DNA of 64,000 nt from JAAYUJ01 sp963698165 (GCA_963698165.1 CAVOPT010000009.1:248001-312000), one strand, 5' to 3'; positions 45,383 through 55,065 are shown, numbered from the stretch's first letter. Notes: generated from the sequence alone by a model not told the origin. Translations and numbers: made by a program.

Positions 45383-48300
45383 TTCGCTCTCTGAACGATC
45401 AACGCATCGGACCCATCACGGGCGACCAACAGGTGCGGCAGCACCCAATTCCTGAAGTATTCCAGGTAGAACGCCGGGTTCCCTGGATAACTCGGGAACA
45501 ATCGCTCCCCCAGGTAGCGCTCCACCTCAGCCGCCATCACCGCCTCATTCAATTCCTCGCCCTCTTTGGAAAGATTGCCCCTGAGGCGCCTCACCAGTTC
45601 CTCCAGGCGCTTTCTTCCGTCTCCCTCAAAAAGCTCGGCCAACTCGGGAGCGTGGTGCCTGACGAGAATCTCCCGCTGCAAGGTCCCGTCAATGAGATCC
45701 CGGTAACAACAACGATAACTCCAAGCGAGGGCATCGGCCCCGGCGGGAGCGTACCGGGCGGAAGCGTCGTGGAGCGGGGAGAGAGGTTCCCGCTGCATCC
45801 TTTCCACCAGTCCATGCTCATAGTCTTCCGGATTGAAGAAAAGGGGCCTCTCTCCATTGAGGACAACCAACTCCGTCAAGCACCTTTGGATTCTTCTTCC
45901 TTCCTCCGGATCGAAAATCACCGGTTCGATGGACCCGACGGACTCCTCTCCCTCAGAGGGTTCAAGTTGGACCATCTCATCCAGACCGGTGCAGCTCCCG
46001 TCACCCGCACCGCCCGATTCCCGCTGGACCTTCTCTTCCATGGGCAGGAGATCGAGGGAACCCAGCACATCAAAGGCCAGGCGACGAGACACGGCACCGG
46101 CCTCAATTTCCTTTTTCAAAAGGGTACGGCCCTGCTCCAGGTCCGCTTCTTCGTGGCTGTACTTGAGGAGATTCATGGCATGGCGCCAGTTGCCAAAGCC
46201 CTCTTCGGCGGCATGCCTTGCCAGGCGGATTTCCAGGTGCAAAACGATCTGCTGATGGAGGACGCTCTCCCGCAGGACTTCTCGAGGTCCGATGAATTCC
46301 ACCTGGTGATGGGTCTGGAGAAACCGGACATAGTCCTTTTCGGCAAGCATCGCATTGAGCCGGGCCAGGTGTTCCTGGTATTCGGATTCCTCGGCCGCCA
46401 TGGAGCGCAGGTGAGGCGGCACCCGTGTGTGCCGGTTCGTGTTGCGCAGATCCAGGGCGGCAGCCTCGGCGAGGAGTGCCTTCAGGGTTTCATCCTCCTC
46501 CAGCCGGCGGACAATGAACGGGGTCTCCCATTCCTCCGGGGCATTGAAGAGGAGATGGGTCGAGAGGAGTATCTCCTTCATCTGTTCAACGGTCACCTCT
46601 CGCCCGCCAAGTCCACCCACCAGGATTCGCAGCGGTTTGACCACGTCGTGCGTGCCGCGGGATGCGAAGCGACCGAAAGCGCCAAGAACCCGGGAAGCCA
46701 GGGGAGGAACGGAACCGAAGCTGTTGGACCGGTCCATGACAATGATGCGTTTCGCGCTCTTGAGCCACGGGATGAGGACTTCCTCCGGGAAGGGATTCAT
46801 GCAGCGGATGGAAAGACACGCCATGCCGGTCCAGCCGGCGGCTTCCAGCTCAAGGAGAGCTTCCACGGCATTGGGGAAAAGGGAGCCCTGGAGGATGAAA
46901 AGGGTTTCCACGGGCGGCGGCTCCCCCCCGGGCTGGGCTCCATCTTCGATGCGCGGCTCCACGTGGTCCTTCCCAGCTCTCAATCCTTCCGACAGCCCAT
47001 CCCCCAGGTTCGATGGGCCGCCGTCTCCCTGCATCCTGACCTCGATCTCCCCGAGCCACACTCCCGTCAGTTCACGGACCGCCCTAAGGGCGTACGGGAG
47101 GACCCGCGTGAACGCCTGGTGGGCTTTTTCGATCTCCGACTGGGTTTCCTGGTACACCGCAGAAGTCCCGCTTGGGCCATGGACGATGAGTTCCCCGTCC
47201 CGGTTCATGAGCTTGCCCTCCAGGAAGTCGAAGCCCCGGAGCGTTTTCCGCAGCCAACCGCGAACCCTGTCATCGGAAGGGACCTTGGCGAGGCCGATCT
47301 TGTGGGTGTCCGTTATGCCACCGATGGAGAGGATGACGGGCAGCTTGGCGAAGTGGGTCAGGAGCCTCGACAGGTAAAGGGCGGGAACGTACTCCTGGAT
47401 GTCCTTCGGTGCCAGCATGATGCCCCCGTCGTCCCTGAAGCTCATGAAGTCCGTGTGACTCTCTTCGATGTTGAGGTTGGGCGCGGCCAGGGCCCGCTTG
47501 GTGATGACAAAAAGCCCTTCGAGGCGGGCGCCCACGAACTGGGGGATGATCTCCGTGAAGAGCCGCCAGCCCTGGGACGCCGTGAAGGTCACGGGAAGAA
47601 ACCCGCCCGTCCGCGCAACACCGAGGAGTTTCTCGGCGGCGACCTTTTCCGAGGGGTTCACTTCGTCCACCACGATGTAGGGATGCCCGTTGGCGAAGGC
47701 TTCGGCCATGAAGTAAAACGGATTCCCCGCAGGGGTGATGGGAAAGCCGATGTAGAAAAGGGGACTCTCGGCGGTGGCAACCTGGCTCATGACCATGCCG
47801 GCCAGGGTCCCCCCCATGATCATGAGGTGTTCGCACGGGTCCTGCACCCACTTGAAGCTGGACGGGGGAAGGGCCACTCTCGGGACGTCGCTCGTCGGAG
47901 CCGGTGCCTGGATGTCTGAAGTCGGCGGGAGGGAACGGAAGGATTCCTGCTTCAGCGCCGGGTGGGGGGTGAAGATCCGGGCATCGCTCACGGCCTGGTC
48001 CATGGCTTTGTGGTACCATCCCAGGAGTTCTTTCTTCTTCTTGACGGCCTCGGGAAAACCCTGGGTGAGGATCCCCAGGTCCCTTTCCCAATCAAAGGGA
48101 AAGCCCATCTCCCGGAAAGCCCTGAAAATCGGTCCCACGGCCACCAGATTGGAAACGACCCTGGATGAGCCCGCCACCCTTTCCATGATGCCGTCCATGT
48201 CCACCGACACAAGCCTCACGGTGGCCATGGCGGCCGTCTTTTCCGCAAGGCTCCTTTCCTTTTCGTCCAGTCTCGCCGTGGGCCTGTCCCACAGGAGCCT

Positions 48301-51300
48301 CGAAGCTTCTTCCAATACGTCACGGGGGCTCCATTGATCTTGCCCCTGTGGCTCCCTCTCGCCCGAGGCATCGTAGACTTCCGCCCCTGGGTGCCCCTCC
48401 CTTCTCCTGCCCAGGCATTGCCGCAGGTCTTCCACGGCCCGCCTTCCGCTTTCGGGGACCCTGCCCACAAGGTCCTCCCAGAGCACCTGGGGAGGCTTGC
48501 GGTTGTTGATGATGAGATACCCCCCGGGTTGGAGCCGCCCAAAGAAGAGGTCCGGGTTCTGCTTCATCTCCTCGTAGTTGGTCACGATGAGGACTGCCAT
48601 GGGAAAGCTGTGCATGGCGTCCTTTCGGTGGAGGGGTTTCGCGTCGACGAAGGTGGCGGAGAGGACGGGGGTCCCCCGCTTGGAGGACCCGAACTGCCAG
48701 GCCATGCCCGCCCAGGCTCCCTTGGCCGTGAAGAACTGGGCGAAGGCCCGGTTGATGGCGATGCCCCGGTCTCCAGCCATGCTGGCGACGCCCAGTGCGA
48801 AAGGACCCGTGCCGCCGATGTGCTCCCGGAGCCTGGAGCGCTCGGCGGCGGCCTCCACGGCCTCCCTCGTCCGAACGATTCCCCCGCCCTCCATGAACTC
48901 CTTCTTCAGGTGCTGGGACAGCCGGTACTGCTGAAGCTCCACCTGCGCGGCCAGGGCCCGTTCCTCGAGAATTCGGTCGAGGATGCGCAACAGTTCCTCG
49001 CGGCGGATTTCCGGAATAGTCGGAGGATTCTCCCCTGATGTGCCGTCGGAAAAAAGCTCCTCCTCCAGCGGATCCGCAGGCGATGCGTCGGCAAGGGCAA
49101 CCTTGAGCTCACCCAGGGTGTCGCGGAACGTCTGGCTCAACTGGGCGACCCTCGCCACCACTTCTTGAAGGCTTTCATTCCCTCCGGCTGGAGTCTCCAG
49201 GATGTCGGCTCCAAGCCCCTCCAGCCGTTCCAGTTCAACCACGGCCTGGTCGATGCGGTCCCTCTGCTCCGAGAGGATGTCATCGCGGCGGGCCGCATAC
49301 CGGCTCAGGGGCTCCCACCCGAGAACCCGGCGCACCATATCCTGCTCCAGACTGCCCCTGTACTCCGGCTTGAGCTCCCCCTGGCTGTTGAAGAGCATGG
49401 AATAGCGGAACTCCTCGAGCTGATAGCAGTGGTGATTCCACATGCCCTTGAGCTCCTGGAAAAAGGAGGCGACCCACTCCTCGGCCTGCCTGACCATCCG
49501 CGTCTCCAGGTCGATCTGCCAGTTGAGCTGATCCCGATAGCTTTCAAGCTGCGCGACGAGGAAATGGGCCACGGTGTTTCGCGGCTCCAGTGCCCCCGAT
49601 TGGGGGTTCTTGCGGAACAGATCCCGGTACCTTGGATCACGCTGCATCCAATATTGGACGGGTTTCGGCTCTTTTCTCCACTCGCTCCAGAGCTTGCCCC
49701 GGTCCTCGGGATGAATGGGGGCCACCCGCTTGCGAAAGCGCCCCACGAAGACGACCTGGGGAAGCATTCCCGCGTGGGCCATAACTTCAGCCAAGTCGTC
49801 GGGGTCTTCACCGAAGAACTTGCCCGTTTCCGGGCAGGGGGTCACATCCCACCGAATGGCCGACTGCCCGAGCTGGTCGGCGAGCTGCCAGAACTCCTGC
49901 ATGGCAGCCTTGTCACCACTGTGGCCCGCGCCCACCAGGATGCCGGGAAACTCGGCGGCCAGGTTGATCAGGTTCCACTGGATCTTTTGGTTTCCCATGA
50001 GGAACTTGCCGATGGGCGTCGTCAGGGTCCCCAGGCCGAGAAGCGAACTGGCGGAGCTTTCTCCCCCGGTGTTGGAGTAGACCTGGGTGTCGGTGATGTT
50101 GATGAAGTGGAGCGCGTTGGCATGGCGCTGGTGAATGAGAAATGCCTGCTGGCGCAGGGCGTTGAGAAACGCCGGAAGCCCGATGACCGCGCCCCCGTCG
50201 CCCCCCTGGCTCACCACGTATCGGCGGCCCCTGGGGAGATGTCCCATGCGCACCGCCCTGTCCTGAGCCATGGCGATGGCTTCTCCAAAGGCGAAGCCTC
50301 CTCCGAAGACCGTGCGCCCACCCGGAACCTTCTGGGCGACTTCGTTGACCTTGTTGAGGGTCTCGCTCATGCACCCGGTCTCGCACGTGAAGGAAACCCC
50401 GGGAACCTCTCCGCGGGCCAGGCTCATGGCAATGCTCATATACACGGGCAAGGCCAGGACCTGGACCTCGGCGCACGACGGGCAGGCGCTGTGACCGCTG
50501 GCAATGGCCATGTGGCGGTAACGGGCATGAATGAGGGCGTGGTTGCGGGGGATGTCACGCAACAGCTCCCGGGCGGCTTCCGCCTCGGCGGCCATGAGCT
50601 GCGGGTGCTTGGTGAAGATCCTCTCCAGGCGACCGCTGAACTGCATCAGCAGGGGATTCCTGGTGACTGGAAGGGCCTGGGCAATGTGGGGGAACCACAC
50701 CTGGGCCAGCCTGCCCGTATCCTCGAGTATGCCCTGCTGCAGATCGGGGGGGACCTGGCCGGCAAAGGGGCTCAGGAAGAGGTCCGCTTCCCGCTTCTTC
50801 CAGAGATCGAGGGGAGACGCCCAGCGAAACCGTCCCATCCGGTAGAAGAACCGGGCAGTCTCGTGGGTGGGAAATGACATGCCCCCCTCCGTGGCGGCGG
50901 CAACGGCTTCGACCTCCATGCCGAGGCACATGGCGGCCCGGGCCATGTCCCATTCCACCCGGCCGTCCTGGGTCTGGAGAAGCAGGGCCGCCCGGTGGCG
51001 CCTTCGCACCACGCATTGGGCGCAATCCTCCCCGGTGCCGGCCAGTTCGGTTGCCACTGCCGGCATGCCCCGGATGACCCCCTGCCCGGCTTCCATCTCC
51101 AGCAATGTCTGTCGCCGCACGGGCAGATCCCCAGCGAATTCAGGAGGGATTTCCAGTGCCGTGCGGACCTGGAAGGGAAGCCAGGATGGAGCCTCCTTTT
51201 CCCAACTTCCCAGGATTTCCCCGTAAGCGACGGCGTGATCCCCGTAAAGTGTCAGGCCTCCGCCACCCTCGTCTATCCTCAGGTCCGGGTCGAGAGTCCT

Positions 51301-51576
51301 GTGGAGATCCTCCTTCGATTCGGCCCTGAGGTAGGAACAGCGCTTGCGGCAAAGCCCGCAGTCGGTGCAGTAGTCTTCCATGGGTCCGAGGAGCACGTTC
51401 TCCCCCCTCCACGTGACGGCCCGCATTTCACTGCAGGCAGTGACGCACCGCATGCACTGGGTGCAGAGCTTGGGATCATGCATGACCTTTCGGGGAATGT
51501 TCTTCTTCAGGCGCTCCGTATTGTGGCGCTGAACGACGCAATGAGCCTCCCGGGACCAGGAAGTCACCGTGGTCAT
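45379..51576 (-). CDS. Giant 2-oxoacid:ferredoxin oxidoreductase-like protein, domain order ferredoxin-beta-gamma-alpha
   Basis: The longest gene in the window (at least 2,060 residues; open frame from 51729). Two [4Fe-4S] sets lead (CTQCMRCVTAC, CTDCGLCRKRC). A PFOR beta/TPP domain follows: SACPSCAEVQ, CETGC, SQGGDGGAVIG and TDTQVYSNTGGESSAS. Next come a gamma-like domain (LREHIGGTGPFALGVASMAG) and an alpha/pyrimidine domain (YIGFPITPAGNPFYFMAEAF, then GGITDTHKIGLA and HGPSGTSAV). About 550 C-terminal residues are of unknown fold. Usual one-chain PFORs are ~1,200 residues and begin with alpha. The true start is unclear: sequence upstream of ~51541 in this frame looks non-coding, while the overlapping frame looks coding, so a frameshift may join them. 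The 2-oxoacid substrate is unknown. Confidence 0.82.
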   Translation of the reverse strand: MTTVTSWSREAHCVVQRHNTERLKKNIPRKVMHDPKLCTQCMRCVTACSEMRAVTWRGENVLLGPMEDYCTDCGLCRKRCSYLRAESKEDLHRTLDPDLRIDEGGGGLTLYGDHAVAYGEILGSWEKEAPSWLPFQVRTALEIPPEFAGDLPVRRQTLLEMEAGQGVIRGMPAVATELAGTGEDCAQCVVRRRHRAALLLQTQDGRVEWDMARAAMCLGMEVEAVAAATEGGMSFPTHETARFFYRMGRFRWASPLDLWKKREADLFLSPFAGQVPPDLQQGILEDTGRLAQVWFPHIAQALPVTRNPLLMQFSGRLERIFTKHPQLMAAEAEAARELLRDIPRNHALIHARYRHMAIASGHSACPSCAEVQVLALPVYMSIAMSLARGEVPGVSFTCETGCMSETLNKVNEVAQKVPGGRTVFGGGFAFGEAIAMAQDRAVRMGHLPRGRRYVVSQGGDGGAVIGLPAFLNALRQQAFLIHQRHANALHFINITDTQVYSNTGGESSASSLLGLGTLTTPIGKFLMGNQKIQWNLINLAAEFPGILVGAGHSGDKAAMQEFWQLADQLGQSAIRWDVTPCPETGKFFGEDPDDLAEVMAHAGMLPQVVFVGRFRKRVAPIHPEDRGKLWSEWRKEPKPVQYWMQRDPRYRDLFRKNPQSGALEPRNTVAHFLVAQLESYRDQLNWQIDLETRMVRQAEEWVASFFQELKGMWNHHCYQLEEFRYSMLFNSQGELKPEYRGSLEQDMVRRVLGWEPLSRYAARRDDILSEQRDRIDQAVVELERLEGLGADILETPAGGNESLQEVVARVAQLSQTFRDTLGELKVALADASPADPLEEELFSDGTSGENPPTIPEIRREELLRILDRILEERALAAQVELQQYRLSQHLKKEFMEGGGIVRTREAVEAAAERSRLREHIGGTGPFALGVASMAGDRGIAINRAFAQFFTAKGAWAGMAWQFGSSKRGTPVLSATFVDAKPLHRKDAMHSFPMAVLIVTNYEEMKQNPDLFFGRLQPGGYLIINNRKPPQVLWEDLVGRVPESGRRAVEDLRQCLGRRREGHPGAEVYDASGEREPQGQDQWSPRDVLEEASRLLWDRPTARLDEKERSLAEKTAAMATVRLVSVDMDGIMERVAGSSRVVSNLVAVGPIFRAFREMGFPFDWERDLGILTQGFPEAVKKKKELLGWYHKAMDQAVSDARIFTPHPALKQESFRSLPPTSDIQAPAPTSDVPRVALPPSSFKWVQDPCEHLMIMGGTLAGMVMSQVATAESPLFYIGFPITPAGNPFYFMAEAFANGHPYIVVDEVNPSEKVAAEKLLGVARTGGFLPVTFTASQGWRLFTEIIPQFVGARLEGLFVITKRALAAPNLNIEESHTDFMSFRDDGGIMLAPKDIQEYVPALYLSRLLTHFAKLPVILSIGGITDTHKIGLAKVPSDDRVRGWLRKTLRGFDFLEGKLMNRDGELIVHGPSGTSAVYQETQSEIEKAHQAFTRVLPYALRAVRELTGVWLGEIEVRMQGDGGPSNLGDGLSEGLRAGKDHVEPRIEDGAQPGGEPPPVETLFILQGSLFPNAVEALLELEAAGWTGMACLSIRCMNPFPEEVLIPWLKSAKRIIVMDRSNSFGSVPPLASRVLGAFGRFASRGTHDVVKPLRILVGGLGGREVTVEQMKEILLSTHLLFNAPEEWETPFIVRRLEEDETLKALLAEAAALDLRNTNRHTRVPPHLRSMAAEESEYQEHLARLNAMLAEKDYVRFLQTHHQVEFIGPREVLRESVLHQQIVLHLEIRLARHAAEEGFGNWRHAMNLLKYSHEEADLEQGRTLLKKEIEAGAVSRRLAFDVLGSLDLLPMEEKVQRESGGAGDGSCTGLDEMVQLEPSEGEESVGSIEPVIFDPEEGRRIQRCLTELVVLNGERPLFFNPEDYEHGLVERMQREPLSPLHDASARYAPAGADALAWSYRCCYRDLIDGTLQREILVRHHAPELAELFEGDGRKRLEELVRRLRGNLSKEGEELNEAVMAAEVERYLGERLFPSYPGNPAFYLEYFRNWVLPHLLVARDGSDALIVQRAK

Positions 51577-52057
51577 CGAAGCGGACAGGGTCCCCGCGAC
51601 GCTCCTCAAGGGTGTGGGCGGCCACCGTGAGTGCCGCCCAGAGGCCCTCGTCAAGCGGTTGGACGGTCTCCAGCAGGTGGCAGTCCCCCAGCGAGTCCTC
51701 GAAAATCGTGGCAATGGGAACGGAACCATTTTTCCTTCCCGGAGGCTCGAAGCAAAGAAGGTAAAACCGGCCCCTGTTGACTTCGCCTTCCAGAATTCCC
51801 TGAAGGGTTCCGGGCCAATGCCTCCGGCGGCACTCCCACGCGTACTGGAACCCCATGAGGCTCAACGCGAAAGCGGCCCCCATGGCTTCATGGTCGACAA
51901 GTCTGTACAGCCGGCCCCCCATGCTCAGCAGGGAGCGCTCCCCCGCCGGCCCCCCGGCGAACTTCCACCCTCCGTTCGCTGACCTTGCACTTCCCTCGTG
52001 GAGCTCGGTGAATGCCCTGGAAAGCTCCCTCATCCAGGAAGGATCAGTAAAAGCCAT
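51476..52057 (-). CDS. First gene of the redox operon (193 aa), probably the true N-terminus of the PFOR-like protein
   Basis: The ATG at 52057 follows AGAAGGACAGG. The 193 residues (RELSRAFTELHEG, RLYRLVDHEAMGAAFALSL, LWAALTVAAHTLEERRGD) match no family I know. The last ~20 residues overlap the PFOR-like frame and look out of frame. Dropping one base in CCCGGGAG near 51541 would give DFLVP joined to EAHCVVQRHNTERLKK and then CTQC, a smooth fusion. So this is either a separate small subunit that overlaps its neighbour or, more likely, the first ~170 residues of a ~2,240-residue protein interrupted by a frameshift. Confidence 0.6.
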   Translation of the reverse strand: MAFTDPSWMRELSRAFTELHEGSARSANGGWKFAGGPAGERSLLSMGGRLYRLVDHEAMGAAFALSLMGFQYAWECRRRHWPGTLQGILEGEVNRGRFYLLCFEPPGRKNGSVPIATIFEDSLGDCHLLETVQPLDEGLWAALTVAAHTLEERRGDPVRFDDHGDFLVPGGSLRRSAPQYGAPEEEHSPKGHA

Positions 52058-52995
52058 GTCCTGTCCTTCTCTTTTTCAGTGTGTCGCGCCAGCCCCAGCA
52101 ATGTCACGGCACTAATCCGTGACACACTATTCCGTAGACCTGTACTTAGTAATTATCTCAAGATTCAAGCCCTTCGCCTCCGCCGTTTGCATCCTCGCCT
52201 CGACACGGCGAAGACGGTTTCCCACGGGAGACCGATGGCGCTGGAGATAGGCACATGAATGAATGCGGGAACCGAGAGGATGATCCAAACGAAAGTGAAC
52301 GGGACCTACAGACATTAGAAAGCTGAGCGAACGGCGCCGCAAGGGAGAAACCAGCCGAAGATTGGCAGGGAAAAAGGGTCGTTTTTGCTATTTCGGAGGA
52401 AAAGGAGCTGTCCTGCTTCGGTTCCTGTCTGTCCTTTTACGTGTACTAGTTAACATAGTCGATGATGTTCGGATGAGGTCAAGAAGATAAGTTTCACAAA
52501 TCCCGTTCAACTCTAGAGTGCCATAGAATCCGCATTCTTCAGCAGCTCCACTTCGATGCACGGTGATGCCGCCGTTTTCCCCAGATAGATCTCCCGATGC
52601 TCCATGGATTTCGATAGAACATAGCATACACGGCAGGGGGTGTCAGAAAAATCTTGTCAACTGGGTACCGACATTATATTGAAAAAACAGCAGAATATGG
52701 AAATCCTGGACCCAGGAAACCTCCTGAGGTTTAAACCACCCCTCGCTGAGTTGAAGACTGGAAATTTACGTTTCACCCTCATCTGGTGCCAGGTGCAACA
52801 GGAATATCTCAAGAACCTGTGGACGCTTGGAAAGTGAGGTGAACAGATAGGGGGCGGAGAGATCGAGAAGGCTCTCTACGAGAGAAAGGGGGCTCAACAC
52901 ATCCCTCTCATATGCGTTATGCTGGCCTATTCATTTGAACACCGATTTTCGCGAGACGTATAACCGTCACATGAATATAACATTTAGGAACCTTG
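52058..52995. other. Long intergenic region with lower GC, no gene recognised
   Basis: Apart from the palindrome at 52102-52124, I see no credible gene. Short open frames at 52388-52627 (minus) and 52640-52837 (plus) lack ribosome sites and family resemblance. The base composition drops here, marking the edge of the accessory region. Confidence 0.45.
52102..52124. promoter_or_regulatory. Perfect palindrome upstream of the redox operon (candidate operator)
   Basis: TGTCACGG and CCGTGACA, eight bases each, perfectly inverted around seven bases. It lies 45 to 67 bases before the operon's first ATG. The half-site arrangement is that of a dimeric repressor or activator. No convincing -10/-35 pair was identified beside it. 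Confidence 0.45.
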
Positions 52996-54717
52996 TCACT
53001 GAAAGTGAAAGCTGATCTGGGCATCGTTGAGCCATGGGATTTTCTGGGGTAGCCGCTGCCAGGGGACTGCTCGCAAAATGGGATTGTGTGCGCGCCGGGG
53101 ATACGTGACAGTTATGTGTCCGCCTTTGACTGCCACCTCACCCTTTCCCTTGACGAAATCTCGATTAAGCTTCGGGGCATCACAGGCCTCGAAACCTCGG
53201 AGATTCTGAGCCAATCTGCTATAGAGGGTGTCTGCGATCATTGTCATGATGATGTCGAAATGGACCTTGATGAGGATGGGCGAGGAGAGTGCGTTGAGAT
53301 GGAAGAATTTCACCGCCTCGGCGATGCCATTCTCCACACGCCACCGACGGGCATAGTTTCCGACAATGAGCTCCACCGGGGTTTCCTGATCGTTGGTGAT
53401 GATGAATGCCGGCTTTTCACGTCCATTGCCGCGCATGACGATCTGACGAACTTGGCCATCGTAGTCTCGCAGGGGGACTGTGGATTCATGGATCAAAGGA
53501 TTTTGGTACTTGCGCTTCTCGTGAGCAATGGTGATCCGCTTCCAGGAGCCGATCTTCTCGAGATCTTCCATGAGCTTGTGTCCCCGACGGCGAAGAGTGA
53601 TGAACTTGACTCCCTGCTGATTGAGCTTGGAGAGGTTTTCGTAGGTCGTGAACTTGGAGTCGAAGATGAAAGTCGGCTTTACACCGCGTCGCACCCGCTT
53701 CCAGAAAGAAAGGAAGGTGAGCACCTGGTCGTCGGCCTCCTCTTTCTGGATGTCTGCCGCGGTATAGAGCAGGAGTTTCGTTTGAGCATCTTGAGCAAAG
53801 AGGGTGAGTGCCCCCTTCATGACCCTTCCCCTGGCTCCCGCCCAGTGCTCCTCGAGCACTGACTGGTCGCCATAATGAGGAACGGTGTGGAAATCCAAAT
53901 TGATGGTTGTTCCGTCATAGAGACCCAGCCGGGAGGATCGCTGAACGAAGGCCTGCTGCAACCGAGTGAGGTGAACCTCGTCCAGGGAGTAAGAGTAGGT
54001 GGAGAGGGCCGTGCACTTGGGAAGCACATTGAGCCCGGCAAAAAGTCCGAGGGCCGGATCGAAGGCATGCTCCCCAACGTGGGCATAGCGCTCGGTGCCG
54101 AGGAGTTTCAAGGCAAGAAAGGAAAGGAAGTAATTGCCGGCGGCAATGACCTTGGTCCCCGGCAGACCTGCTGCCTGGACCACTTCGTGAAGGCCGAGTT
54201 GGGCAATGAAGGGAGCAAACAGGAAGATCCCCGCCGCGGTGGATTCGAGACGCTGCCCTTCGATTTTATCGAGTGAATCGAAAGACTCGGAACGCTCCGG
54301 CACCTGCGCTCCCCGCACGGTAAGACCAAGCTTGAGACGGGTTCGGCGAGGAAGCTTGGGGAGTCCCTCTTCGGCAAGCACCCGTTCCACCGTGCGCACG
54401 GAAAGCTCCACTGCCTCTTCACTGAGGAGCTCCACGATCTCTCCGGCGGAGAGTCGCTGTTGGCGCCAGGCAATGATTTTCACGCGGGTATCGGAGTTCA
54501 CCTTGCGACGGGAGGGCTTGCCCTGTGGGGAGCTTTCCGTCAGGTCGATCTTGCCGTGTCGGAACTGATGGCAAAGCAATCTCACATAGCCGGGCGAGAA
54601 ACCGAAGCGCTCCGCAACGAGCTGGGTAGGCAGCCGATCGACGAAGTAGGCCCTCAGGGCCTCGTAGCGACGCTGCCAGGTAGGAACCGGTTGAGTGAAG
54701 AAGGTGGCGTCACGCAT
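52996..54717 (-). CDS. Transposase with N-terminal HTH and DDE domain
   Basis: A 573-residue protein. The first ~120 residues form a helix-turn-helix region (LVAERFGFSPGYVRLLCHQF; IIAWRQQRLSAGEIVELLSE). The DDE-like core has LGLYDGTTINLDFHTVPHYG, KPTFIFDSKFTTYENL and a later YARRWRVENGIAEAVKFFHLN, which supplies the Glu. This is the IS4/IS1634-like fold, but I cannot assign the family. ATG 54717 sits only seven bases after a -10 box, so the message is nearly leaderless. The frame is intact and the gene may be active. Confidence 0.82.
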   Translation of the reverse strand: MRDATFFTQPVPTWQRRYEALRAYFVDRLPTQLVAERFGFSPGYVRLLCHQFRHGKIDLTESSPQGKPSRRKVNSDTRVKIIAWRQQRLSAGEIVELLSEEAVELSVRTVERVLAEEGLPKLPRRTRLKLGLTVRGAQVPERSESFDSLDKIEGQRLESTAAGIFLFAPFIAQLGLHEVVQAAGLPGTKVIAAGNYFLSFLALKLLGTERYAHVGEHAFDPALGLFAGLNVLPKCTALSTYSYSLDEVHLTRLQQAFVQRSSRLGLYDGTTINLDFHTVPHYGDQSVLEEHWAGARGRVMKGALTLFAQDAQTKLLLYTAADIQKEEADDQVLTFLSFWKRVRRGVKPTFIFDSKFTTYENLSKLNQQGVKFITLRRRGHKLMEDLEKIGSWKRITIAHEKRKYQNPLIHESTVPLRDYDGQVRQIVMRGNGREKPAFIITNDQETPVELIVGNYARRWRVENGIAEAVKFFHLNALSSPILIKVHFDIIMTMIADTLYSRLAQNLRGFEACDAPKLNRDFVKGKGEVAVKGGHITVTYPRRAHNPILRAVPWQRLPQKIPWLNDAQISFHFQ

Positions 54718-54724
54718 CCCTGTT

Positions 54725-54752
54725 ATAATATAGTGACGCTTAAAAATGTCAA
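54725..54752 (-). promoter_or_regulatory. Strong promoter of the transposase gene
   Basis: On the minus strand: perfect TTGACA (54752-54747), a 16-base spacer and TATTAT (54730-54725). Only seven bases separate the -10 from the ATG, so transcription would begin at or next to the start codon. Confidence 0.6.
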
Positions 54753-55065
54753 TAGAAAAACATAAAACATGACTTGAAGAGCGGTCGGAGGACACAGTGA
54801 AGACGGAGGTCAAAACCTCATAATACCTGTCTATTCCATAGGATGCATAGACCATGGACCATGATGCTTCATAAAAGTCTGAAATGTTTTAGCAGGAACT
54901 CTTGCATCATTCTGATCGTCACATCGAATAACAAAAAGGGAGGCCATCCCTTGAGTGATACAGCTTGAACCCTTGCCGACAAACAGTTCTCGGATTCATG
55001 CTTAACCATATCGGCGGGAATGTGTTATCGACAAAACCGTCGCGAAAATCGGTGTTGAAGTCAAC

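Larger units (their letters stand above)
52979..54760 (-). mobile_element. Insertion sequence with DDE transposase (boundaries approximate)
   Basis: The element contains one transposase gene. Candidate imperfect inverted ends are ACATTTAGGAACCTTGTCACTG at the left (52980-53001) and, read inward from the right, GACATTTTTAAGCGTCACTA (54751-54732). No target-site duplication was identified, so the ends are not proven. Confidence 0.55.

Noticed and set aside
45379..51729. Using the longest possible start (51729) for the PFOR-like gene
   Set aside because: The first ~60 residues in that frame are Arg/Trp/Ser-rich and look like a shadow of the overlapping coding frame.
52388..52627. 79-residue minus-strand open frame as a gene
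   Set aside because: No ribosome site, no family resemblance, and it sits in a low-density region; insufficient support.
52640..52837. 65-residue plus-strand open frame as a gene
   Set aside because: No ribosome site and no coding-like codon pattern.
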